Source of the DNA: Candidatus Latescibacterota bacterium
GTDB lineage: Bacteria > JAAXHH01
Reading direction: 5' to 3'
NCBI GenBank assembly: GCA_022822725.1
Contig: JAJEAN010000007.1
Location: 2,305,045 to 2,369,044 of the forward strand
Length of the DNA: 64,000 bases
Every line of letters begins with the position of its first letter. Position 1 is the first letter of the stretch. Under the pieces are notes generated by a model that did not search any database, was not told where the DNA came from, and saw only the letters and a list, made by a program, of their open reading frames with translations. Below are positions 33,232-40,778 of the stretch, one piece after another. The position numbers and the translations under genes are program-made.

Positions 33232-34326
33232 ATGACTCCGTTGCCCTTACTGAAGGAAATGGATTTGACGAATCCCCGGGAACTCACCGACTGGCTGTTC
33301 CAATTACCCGACCTCCTCCGCGCCTCGTTGGTTCAACTACCCACGCCTATTCATCAACTCAAGAATCTCGGCTCGCATCTGGGCGGTCCGGAGCTCTGGA
33401 TCAAGCGCGACGACCTGTCGGGGCTGGCGGGTGGCGGCAACAAGTCCCGCAAGCTGGAGTTCCTGGTGGGCGATGCCCTGCGATCCGGCGCGGACACGCT
33501 GGTTACGGTAGGCGCGATCCAGTCGAACCACACCCGGCAGACGGCAGCGGCGGCGGCCAAGTGCGGGTTACGATGCGCGCTGCTGCACTGTGCCTGGACC
33601 CGGGACGCCGGCCCTGAATATCGGCGAGTCGGGAATGTCCTGCTCAGCAGCATCCTGGGGGCCGAACTCTACCTCGACGAACGCGAACGGCCCATTGAGG
33701 ATCAGAGCCCGCTGGAGGAGCTGGTCGAACACCTGCGCCAACAAGGTCGCAGGCCGTACCGGATTCCAGGCGGAGCGTCGGAACATCCGCTGGGGAGCAT
33801 GGGGTATGTCGCCTGTGCCGCGGAGATCACGCGGCAGTCCCGCGACCTGGGCATCCATTTCGACTACGTGGTGCACTGTACCGGAAGTGGAAGCACGCAG
33901 TCGGGTCTGGTGGCCGGTTTTGCCGCACTGGGAGCCGGCACGCGGGTGATCGGCATATCGGACGATGACGAAATCGAGATCAAGAAAGCGCGTGTGCTGC
34001 GCCTGGCGAACGAGACGCTGGAGAAGCTTGGACAGCCGGTCCGCGTCACCCCCGGCGACGTGGAGATCATCGCGGCTTCGCAAGATCCCTACGGTGTCGC
34101 GTCTCAGGACGTCTACGAATCAATCCACCTCCTGGCACGCAGCGAGGGCCTGACAGCCGACCCGGTCTACGAGGGGAAGGCGGTTCGAGGCCTGCTTAAC
34201 CTTGCGGACAAGGGACGGTTTGAGCCGGAAAGCCGCGTATTGCTGATGCACCTGGGCGGCTCACCCGGGATCCATGCTTACGCGAGTCAGTTCCCACCTG
34301 TCGAGTTCAAGCGGTTCGAAGTCTGA
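33232..34326 (+). CDS. D-cysteine desulfhydrase / ACC deaminase family PLP enzyme
   Basis: The 364-residue protein is a fold-type II PLP enzyme. ELWIKRDDLSGLAGGGNKSRKLEFL carries the PLP-binding Lys in GGNKSRK, and VGAIQSNHTRQTAAAAA is the SNH motif of D-cysteine desulfhydrase and 1-aminocyclopropane-1-carboxylate deaminase. The IPGGASEHPLGSMGYV and CTGSGSTQSGLVAG segments bind the phosphate. The likely reaction converts D-cysteine, or a related amino acid, to pyruvate, ammonia and sulfide. Cofactor would come from the PdxJ pathway. It is divergent from the BNR/heparinase-like pair. Confidence 0.85.
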   Translation: MTPLPLLKEMDLTNPRELTDWLFQLPDLLRASLVQLPTPIHQLKNLGSHLGGPELWIKRDDLSGLAGGGNKSRKLEFLVGDALRSGADTLVTVGAIQSNHTRQTAAAAAKCGLRCALLHCAWTRDAGPEYRRVGNVLLSSILGAELYLDERERPIEDQSPLEELVEHLRQQGRRPYRIPGGASEHPLGSMGYVACAAEITRQSRDLGIHFDYVVHCTGSGSTQSGLVAGFAALGAGTRVIGISDDDEIEIKKARVLRLANETLEKLGQPVRVTPGDVEIIAASQDPYGVASQDVYESIHLLARSEGLTADPVYEGKAVRGLLNLADKGRFEPESRVLLMHLGGSPGIHAYASQFPPVEFKRFEV

Positions 34327-34367
34327 GTGGATTGAAGTTCCCTTTGTCCACTCCTCGCGGGTTCCTT

Positions 34368-34418
34368 TAAACGGTCGCGTCCGATAAACGGTCGCGTCCG
34401 GTAAAAGGTAGCATCCGG
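34368..34418. repeat. 17-bp tandem repeat, three copies
   Basis: TAAACGGTCGCGTCCGA (34368-34384), its near-identical copy (34385-34401) and a more decayed third (34402-34418) lie in the 158 bp gap between the desulfhydrase family gene and the transporter gene. Confidence 0.9.
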
Positions 34419-34484
34419 CAGACCCAGCCGCGCAAGGTTCCCCGCACTTGACCCGCATTACGTGCCCCGGTATACTTCCCTACC

Positions 34485-35918
34485 ATGTACCGGTCCCTGT
34501 TCTGGTTCCTCCTCCCCCTCGTCATAACCGAACTCATCTATGAACTGGGCATCCAGGTTATCAACGGCGGCATCGCCCGCGTACCCAGGCCCACAGAAAC
34601 CCTCGCCGCGTACGGAATTGCCTGGGGACTGACGTCTTTTCTGACCGGCACGGTCTCCCAGACCCGGCAGATGTCCATGGTCCTCGTCCGGAACCGGGCG
34701 ACCTTCCACACGGTCTTTCGATGCGTCGGCGGGTTCGGCGCCGTGCACTTTCTTATCCTTGCGTGCCTTGCTTTTACGCCGGTGGGACTATGGGTGATCG
34801 ACGAACTGCACGCCGTGGACCCAGTCCTGGGCGGTACGGTGCGAAGGGCGCTCGGATACCTGCTGCCCATTCCGCTTATCGTGGGGATCACTCGGTTTCT
34901 GTCGGGGCTGCTGCTGCGGGTACGACGGACCGACATCGTCAGCTACGCCATGATGGCGGGCATCAGCATGAGTGTGGTGTCCGTGTTCCTGTTCCTGCCG
35001 ACGCCGACCGTTCAGGCCGACCCCATTCTCCTACCGGTTGTGGCGACCTGGTTCGGCGTCCTGACGGAACTTGCCGTGATAATCTACGGCTACCGCAGAT
35101 TCGCGCGGCGATTGCTGCACAGGGGCGTGCGTACTGAAGAGGAGAAGGCAGTTGGACAAGGCACGGGCGGAGAAACGGCAGGGAAGGGCGTGGTGGGCGA
35201 GCAGATCCGACAGGAAACGGGCGGCAAGCAGATCCAACAGGACGCGGGCAGCAAGCCGGCCACCCGGAGGCCGTACACCCTGACCGCGGCCTATGTGCTG
35301 AGATTCTACTGGCCCCTGGCTGTTACGATCGGCATACAGGCTTTGAGCCGGCCCATCATCAACCTGTTCGTGGCCCGTGGGACCGACGGGACGGAGTCGC
35401 TGGCGGTGCTCACCATCGTCTATGCACTGGCGCACCTGCCCTACGGATGGCTGAACGAACTCAAGAACCTGCCGCCCGCCTTTCAGCGGCAGGACCCCGA
35501 TGCGCGGATCATCCGCCGGTTCACCGCGGTGTGCGGTCTGATTTCCTTCGGCACCATGGCCCTGATGTTCTGGACGCCGGTTCGGTTTTTCCTGCTCGAA
35601 ACACTGATCGGCGTGGACCATGAATTCGCTATGCGCTGCACCGTACCGCTGATCATCTTCTCGTTCTTTCCCCTCGCCGTCACCATCCGTTCCTACCTGC
35701 ACGGCATCGCGCTGCGGGACCACCGGACGAGCGCCATCGCGCCAAGTGGACCCGCCCGTGCCGCCGCCATCGTCTTTGTCGTGAACGTACTTACGCTCTT
35801 CGACCTGCACGGCGCAATACGCGGCGTGGCTGCCCTGTACAGCGGATTCGTCGTGGAAGCCATCGTGGTCCGATGGCGGATGGGCAGGCGCCGCGTCGCA
35901 ACCGCCCGGTCGGACTGA
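34485..35918 (+). CDS. MATE/MOP-like multi-pass transporter
   Basis: The 477-residue protein has about 12 hydrophobic segments in two halves of six, with the general look of the MOP exporter superfamily (MATE and ANKH-like proteins), for example the N-terminal LVITELIYELGIQVINGGIA and the start of the second half RFYWPLAVTIGIQALSRPIIN. The halves are joined by a charged cytoplasmic loop of about 50 residues made of a Gln/Gly repeat. Substrate unknown; family call is by topology. No ribosome-binding site is obvious before the ATG. Confidence 0.6.
   Translation: MYRSLFWFLLPLVITELIYELGIQVINGGIARVPRPTETLAAYGIAWGLTSFLTGTVSQTRQMSMVLVRNRATFHTVFRCVGGFGAVHFLILACLAFTPVGLWVIDELHAVDPVLGGTVRRALGYLLPIPLIVGITRFLSGLLLRVRRTDIVSYAMMAGISMSVVSVFLFLPTPTVQADPILLPVVATWFGVLTELAVIIYGYRRFARRLLHRGVRTEEEKAVGQGTGGETAGKGVVGEQIRQETGGKQIQQDAGSKPATRRPYTLTAAYVLRFYWPLAVTIGIQALSRPIINLFVARGTDGTESLAVLTIVYALAHLPYGWLNELKNLPPAFQRQDPDARIIRRFTAVCGLISFGTMALMFWTPVRFFLLETLIGVDHEFAMRCTVPLIIFSFFPLAVTIRSYLHGIALRDHRTSAIAPSGPARAAAIVFVVNVLTLFDLHGAIRGVAALYSGFVVEAIVVRWRMGRRRVATARSD
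35199..35252. repeat. 27-bp tandem duplication in transporter loop
   Basis: Two 27-bp units (35199-35225 and 35226-35252) encode EQIRQETGG and KQIQQDAGS in frame in the central loop of the transporter; more decayed copies may precede them. Confidence 0.8.
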
Positions 35919-35973
35919 CGCAGGTGATGGCCGTCCGAATTCATTTCAATGCGTCGACGCGGATCTTGCGTAC

Positions 35974-37233
35974 CTAGCTCGCGGCCTCTCTCCACCCTTT
36001 CGTGATGTCCAGGAAGGCGTCGATATCCTGTTCGTTGTTGAACATGGCGGGGCCGACGCGGATCTGGGCATCGTTCTCCCGGAAGGACAGCCGGACATTC
36101 GCGTCCGCTAGTTGATTCTCGAGTACTGCGCGGTCGGCGCCGTGGTTGAAGGACACGATGGCGGACTGGTTGCCGGCTGGCGTGAAGACCTCGAAGCCCT
36201 GTTCGGTCAGGCCGCTGTGCAGACGGTGCGCCAGGGCGACGGTGTGTTGCTCGATCCGGTCCGTTCCCACGCTCAACAGGTACTCCAGCGAACCGGAAAG
36301 CTGGTAGATCGCCGCAAAGGCGGGCGTGGCGTAGCCGAACTTCCTGGCGTCGGAGTATATCGTGTATTTGTTATCGGGCAGCCTTTCGTCCACCATTCTC
36401 CAACCCAGGCGGTCGGGCTTCACGACATCCATTACCGATTCACGCACGTAGAACGGCGCCACGCCGAAGCCGCCAAGCAGCCATTTGTACGATCCCGTAG
36501 TAAGGAAATCGACCCCCGTCGGGCCTACGTCGAGATCGATCATGCCGACACCCTGTACGGCGTCGGCGTACAGGTACGCGCCATGTGCGTGCGCCAGGTC
36601 CGCCAGCGCCTTCAGGTCCTGGCGATAGCCGTTCCGGTTGGAAATCCACGCCACGGAGATCAGCTTCGTATTCTCGTCCACCATCTCGGCGAAGGCTTCC
36701 GGTGAAGTCACGCCGTCCACGTTCCGGACGATACGCGTCTCGATGCCCAGTGTCTCGGCCAACTGGCTGTACATCACCAGTGAAGTCATGTAGTGAAGAT
36801 CGTCGATTACGACGTTGTCCCCGGCCTTCAGGTCCAGAGAATTGACCACGATGTTCTCACCCTCGCTGGTGGACGATACCAGGCCGATCTCCCCTAACTG
36901 GGCGCGGATCAAACGGGAGAACTTCTCCCGAACGGCTTCCTCCTCCTCGAGCATGGTACCGAGCAACACGGGATCGCGGGACTTGGCCGCGAGAAACTCG
37001 ATGGTCTTGTCCACCGCCGGCTGCGGCGTTGGACCGATGTAAGGGGTGTTCAGGTACAGGGATTCGGTGGCGACCGGGAAATCCGCACGAACGCCCAGGG
37101 GGTCATCGCCGGTCGGCGGCGCGGCGGCATCCGCCGTGGTTTGATTCGTTTCGTCGCTGCATGCAGAACCCACGACGCCGGCGAGGGCGGCCGCGGACGC
37201 AATGCCCATAAACTCCCGTCTCGATACGGACAT
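35974..37233 (-). CDS. Tat-exported class V aminotransferase
   Basis: From the ATG at 37233, preceded by AAAGGAGA, the protein has 419 residues. The N-terminus has the twin-arginine motif SRREFMG, a hydrophobic core and a possible lipobox (GVVGSACS), so it should be exported folded and perhaps lipidated. The mature part is a class V PLP aminotransferase of the cysteine desulfurase / isopenicillin-N epimerase group. TTGSYKWLLGGFG carries the PLP Lys, and DAVQGVGMIDLDV carries the Asp and Gln contacts. The substrate is unknown. Export of a PLP enzyme by Tat is consistent with cofactor insertion in the cytoplasm. Confidence 0.85.
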   Translation of the reverse strand: MSVSRREFMGIASAAALAGVVGSACSDETNQTTADAAAPPTGDDPLGVRADFPVATESLYLNTPYIGPTPQPAVDKTIEFLAAKSRDPVLLGTMLEEEEAVREKFSRLIRAQLGEIGLVSSTSEGENIVVNSLDLKAGDNVVIDDLHYMTSLVMYSQLAETLGIETRIVRNVDGVTSPEAFAEMVDENTKLISVAWISNRNGYRQDLKALADLAHAHGAYLYADAVQGVGMIDLDVGPTGVDFLTTGSYKWLLGGFGVAPFYVRESVMDVVKPDRLGWRMVDERLPDNKYTIYSDARKFGYATPAFAAIYQLSGSLEYLLSVGTDRIEQHTVALAHRLHSGLTEQGFEVFTPAGNQSAIVSFNHGADRAVLENQLADANVRLSFRENDAQIRVGPAMFNNEQDIDAFLDITKGWREAAS

Positions 37234-37373
37234 GAGTATCTCCTTTTGTATATATGGTTGTATCCTGGCCAGATTGATGCTTAGCTGGGGACAAATGTAA
37301 AGGGTGTGCAAGCACGGTATGGAAACCGGGGAAGAGCGTCAAGGAAGAACCGCATTGTCCCACCTCAAAACAC

Positions 37374-37402
37374 TTGACGGTCCGGCCTGTCGGAAATACT
37401 GT
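37374..37402 (+). promoter_or_regulatory. Possible sigma-70 promoter for the SMP-30 gene
   Basis: TTGACG at 37374-37379 matches five of six -35 bases. TACTGT at 37397-37402 is a weak -10, with 17 bp between them. Confidence 0.3.
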
Positions 37403-37484
37403 GGCAGATAGCAGAATGCCTGCAGGATACTTCCGCGACATGATCCAAACCTGAAGAAAAGGTCCATCCGGGGACAGCTATCCG

Positions 37485-37528
37485 GTGATTGCCGTTGGCA
37501 TAACTCGTGATAGCCATTGGCTTAACTC
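37485..37528. repeat. 22-bp tandem duplication in SMP-30 leader
   Basis: Two 22-bp units starting GTGAT and ending TAACTC (37485-37506, 37507-37528), with the start of a third, differ at three positions. They lie 40-85 bp before the SMP-30 start codon. Confidence 0.85.
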
Positions 37529-37568
37529 GTGACCGATGTTGACGAAAACCGACCAAGGAGACCGTACC

Positions 37569-38621
37569 ATGTCTTTGCGTGACCTAACCCCACTGATCGG
37601 ACTGTCGATCATCATGCTTTTCGCGGCACCCCTCCACGCTCAGGAAGTCGACCCGCCCTTCGGCGATCCTGAGTTCATCTCGCCCGACGCGCGCCTGGAA
37701 ATGGTGTTCAACGAGGGCCTGGCGCTGACCGAAAGCCCCGCCGAGGGCCCGGACGGCATGATCTACTTCAGCGATATTACCTTCACCACGTCGGCGGGTC
37801 CCGACGGCATCGAGGCCGGCCACATCTGGCGCTACGATCCCGAAACGGGCGAGACCACGATCTTCCGTTCCCCCAGCGGGATGTCCAACGGCCTCAAGTT
37901 TGACGCCCAGGACCGGCTCATCGCCGCGGAAGGGGCTGACGAAGGCGGAAGGCGCGTGACGCGGACGGACATGGAGACGGGCAAGGCGTACATTATCGCC
38001 CACGAGTACGAAGGCCGGCCGTTCAACGCCCCGAATGACATCGCCATCGACGAACAGGGACGTGTCTACTTCAGCGATCCCAAGTACATCGGCAACGAAT
38101 CGGTGGAACAGCCCGTGATGGCCGTGTACCGCATAGATACGGACGGTTCGATCCACCGGATCATCACCGACGCGGGCAAGCCGAACGGCGTGGTGGTGTC
38201 GCCCGACCAGAAGACCCTCTACGTGGTCAGCAACGACAACGGCTCCATCGATCTCGGCAAGATCACGGCGGACATCCCGGTGCGGAAGGGACGCATGGCG
38301 CTTTTGGCCTACGACCTGCACGAGGACGGAACCGCCACGTTCCGGAGCGTCCTGGTGGATTACCTGCCCGAGGACGGGCCCGACGGCCTGGTGGTCGACG
38401 TCGAAGGCAACCTGTACGTGTCCGAGCGCGACGTGACCCGGCCGGGCATTGCCATACGCGCGCCGGACGGCACGGAAAAGGCCTTCATTCCCACCGGCGT
38501 GCTGCCCACCAACGTGGGCTTCGGCCGCGGCGAGCATAGCAAGATCCTGTACATCACCGCGGGTACCGGGCTCTACCGGATCCCCGTGATGAAGGACGGG
38601 TACCACCTGCCGCGGGAGTAA
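37569..38621 (+). CDS. SMP-30/gluconolactonase family protein, exported
   Basis: The ATG at 37569 has AAGGAG nine bases upstream and gives 350 residues; an in-frame ATG 11 codons earlier has none. A signal peptide ends near PLHAQE. The mature part is a six-bladed SMP-30 propeller with FSDITFTTSAGPDG, GRPFNAPNDIAIDEQGRVYF and DGLVVDVEGNLYVSERD, the metal-binding Glu, Asn and Asp segments of lactonases. Hydrolysis of sugar lactones in the periplasm is likely and would fit products of the PQQ dehydrogenase, but that is inferred. Confidence 0.88.
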   Translation: MSLRDLTPLIGLSIIMLFAAPLHAQEVDPPFGDPEFISPDARLEMVFNEGLALTESPAEGPDGMIYFSDITFTTSAGPDGIEAGHIWRYDPETGETTIFRSPSGMSNGLKFDAQDRLIAAEGADEGGRRVTRTDMETGKAYIIAHEYEGRPFNAPNDIAIDEQGRVYFSDPKYIGNESVEQPVMAVYRIDTDGSIHRIITDAGKPNGVVVSPDQKTLYVVSNDNGSIDLGKITADIPVRKGRMALLAYDLHEDGTATFRSVLVDYLPEDGPDGLVVDVEGNLYVSERDVTRPGIAIRAPDGTEKAFIPTGVLPTNVGFGRGEHSKILYITAGTGLYRIPVMKDGYHLPRE

Positions 38622-38766
38622 ACGCGGAAATAGAAGCCGCTCCCCAACGATCCGAGACCTCGTCGGCCAGGCCGGTTGACCGGATGAACCGTCGCCAGGC
38701 CGGTCCTGCACCTCGCCGGGATACCTGATGTATCGACGTCAATCCGCTCTCCTCCGTCTCTGACCC

Positions 38767-40473
38767 ATGTCCTATCTCGACTGGACCATCGTCTTTCTCG
38801 TCAACGGCGGCATCGTCGTATACGGCCTGCTGGCGTTCCGCGAGAAAGGCGAGAGTTTCGACTGGTACCTGGCCGCCAAGTCCATGCCCTGGTGGGCCAT
38901 CGGCCTGTCCGCCTTCGGCACGGCCGTGGACAGCGGCGACTACGTGGCCATCGCCGGGGGATCGTACCAGTTCGGACTCTCCCAGTTGTCCCAGTGGTGG
39001 CTCGGTATCGCCATCGGCTGGTTCATACTCAGCTTCTTCGTCATCCTGCCCATGTACCGGTCGGGCGTCTTCACCAACGCCGAGTGGCTGGAATACCGCT
39101 TCGGGCCGTCGGTCCGCGTCATGGCGGTCCTCATCAACATCCAGTCCCGCACCAACGTCCTCGCCAACATCTTCTTCTCCATGTTCCTGGTACTGAGCGT
39201 CCTCGCTGGGTTCTCTTCCACCGCCAGCTGGTTCGTCGTGGTGGCGGTGGCGGCGTCGGCGACGCTCTATGTCGTCCGCGGCGGTCTGCAGGCCGGGGTG
39301 TTCACCGACGCCGTCCAGGGCGTGGCCATGATCATCGGGTCCTTCGTGTTGTGGATCGTGGTCTGGGTCAGGGGTGGCGGATGGTCGGGTTTGAACGAAC
39401 GCCTGGCCGCCGTGGATCCCACGCTTCCGGACACCCTCCTCCACGTGGGCGGTTATGCGCCGCCGGGCGTACCCGCGGTGGTGGTCATCCTGAGCTTCAT
39501 CGTGGTGCTGACCATGTACGCGGTCATCAACCAGTACGAGGCGATCCGGTTCCTGGGCGCGCGGTCGGAATGGGACTTCAAGATGGCCGCGGTGGTGGCC
39601 AGCACCGCCACGGCCATATGCCTCTGGTTCAACGTCACCATGGGTCCCATGGCCCGGGCGGACTTTCCCGGACTCGAAACCATCGACCAGGCCTATCCCC
39701 TGATGATCCAGGCCTACCTGCCCCACGGACTGATCGGACTGGTGGTCGCCGGACTGATCGCGGGCGGCTACTCCACCTTCGACTCCATCGGTATCGGCAT
39801 CTCCAGCCTCTTCGTCCGCGACATCTACGCCCGGTTCATCGTGAAACGCGCGTCGGACGCCCATTACACCCGCGTAGGACGTATCGCGGCCCCCTTTATC
39901 ATGGCCCTGGGATTCGCCTACGTGCCTTTCATCCAGGAGGGGATGCTCGCTTTCTACCTACGGCTGGCCGGCGCCATCGCCGTGCCGCTCATGACGGTCA
40001 TCCTCATGGGCGTATTCACCCGCGTGCACCGGCAGACAGGCATCGTGGGCCTGCTCGTCGGACTGGCCTATGGTGTGTCGGCGATCCTGGGCGAGAGTCT
40101 GGACTGGGGCCTGCCCGTATGGTATACCAATACCTGGTGGACCTACCTGTGGAACATCGTACTGCCGGCGGCCGGCATGCTGATCGCATCGTGGGTGATC
40201 ACGCTTCGGCGCGGCCCCGTTTCGGATGACGACCTGGAAGGACTCGTCTACGCCCGGCAGAACGACATCGCCTCGGTGCGGAATCGCATGGCCCACCGGC
40301 TGAAGGCCCTTGAAGGGACCTGGCTGCAGAAGACCTTGGCCGAGTCGCCCACACGTGGCGCCTATCCCTTCAAGCTGCCGCCCGGCGGCCTGCCGCTCTT
40401 CCGGCGACCCGGCGTACTGGCCCTGGGCTACCTGGCCATCGCATCGGGCTTGCTATTCGGCGTGCTGTGGTAA
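38767..40473 (+). CDS. Sodium:solute symporter (SSS family)
   Basis: The 568-residue membrane protein has about 13 hydrophobic segments. The early YLAAKSMPWWAIGLSAFGTAVDSGDYV matches the family's first discontinuous helix, and GLIAGGYSTFDSIGIGISSLFVRDIYARF matches the sodium-site helix with its Ser/Thr pair. SSS proteins import sugars, amino acids or other solutes with sodium. No substrate-specific neighbour except the SMP-30 lactonase stands next to it, with 145 bp between. It has no obvious ribosome-binding site. Confidence 0.88.
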   Translation: MSYLDWTIVFLVNGGIVVYGLLAFREKGESFDWYLAAKSMPWWAIGLSAFGTAVDSGDYVAIAGGSYQFGLSQLSQWWLGIAIGWFILSFFVILPMYRSGVFTNAEWLEYRFGPSVRVMAVLINIQSRTNVLANIFFSMFLVLSVLAGFSSTASWFVVVAVAASATLYVVRGGLQAGVFTDAVQGVAMIIGSFVLWIVVWVRGGGWSGLNERLAAVDPTLPDTLLHVGGYAPPGVPAVVVILSFIVVLTMYAVINQYEAIRFLGARSEWDFKMAAVVASTATAICLWFNVTMGPMARADFPGLETIDQAYPLMIQAYLPHGLIGLVVAGLIAGGYSTFDSIGIGISSLFVRDIYARFIVKRASDAHYTRVGRIAAPFIMALGFAYVPFIQEGMLAFYLRLAGAIAVPLMTVILMGVFTRVHRQTGIVGLLVGLAYGVSAILGESLDWGLPVWYTNTWWTYLWNIVLPAAGMLIASWVITLRRGPVSDDDLEGLVYARQNDIASVRNRMAHRLKALEGTWLQKTLAESPTRGAYPFKLPPGGLPLFRRPGVLALGYLAIASGLLFGVLW

Positions 40474-40577
40474 GGGCCGTTACCTGGTCATGAAACAAAC
40501 GACAACCCCGGTGGGTCTTAACATCAAAAGGGTAAACCTGTAGGGGATAAAACCGTCACCTGTTCATGGAGTGCATG

Positions 40578-40712
40578 ATGAGTTCATTTGGAGTGACCGA
40601 GTTAATCATATTGGCAATCGTCTTATTCATATTGGTACCCATAGCCCTGGCGACATGGTTCTTCATCTGTATAATACGGAAAAGAAAAACCGACTCTAAT
40701 GAATCCACATAA
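40578..40712 (+). CDS. Small single-pass membrane protein
   Basis: A 44-codon frame begins at the second of two adjacent ATGs (40575 and 40578); GGAG lies six bases before the second. The protein reads MSSFGVTELIILAIVLFILV, then an Ala/Trp/Phe helix end, IIRKRK and a short polar tail. It is thus one hydrophobic helix of some 25 residues with a positively charged cytoplasmic side. The N-terminal FGVTELIILAIV resembles the start of TatA-type helices, but no amphipathic helix follows. It lies in the 305 bp gap between the symporter and the first ABC permease. Nothing else is known; coding status is likely but unproven. Confidence 0.6.
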   Translation: MSSFGVTELIILAIVLFILVPIALATWFFICIIRKRKTDSNEST

Positions 40713-40778
40713 CCTGGTTGATCCGGAGTTGACTAACCACGACTTCTGTGACATAGCCACCACGTAACGGCCCGCCTC

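Larger units (their letters stand above)
37234..37568. other. Divergent intergenic region with promoter and repeats
   Basis: This 335 bp gap between the Tat aminotransferase and the SMP-30 gene has no credible gene. It holds a promoter-like pair at 37374-37402 towards SMP-30 and a 22-bp tandem duplication at 37485-37528. Confidence 0.7.

Noticed and set aside
38892-40229. Second plus-strand frame inside the symporter gene
   Set aside because: Arg/Gly/His-rich out-of-frame translation of the symporter; the membrane-protein frame is the real one.
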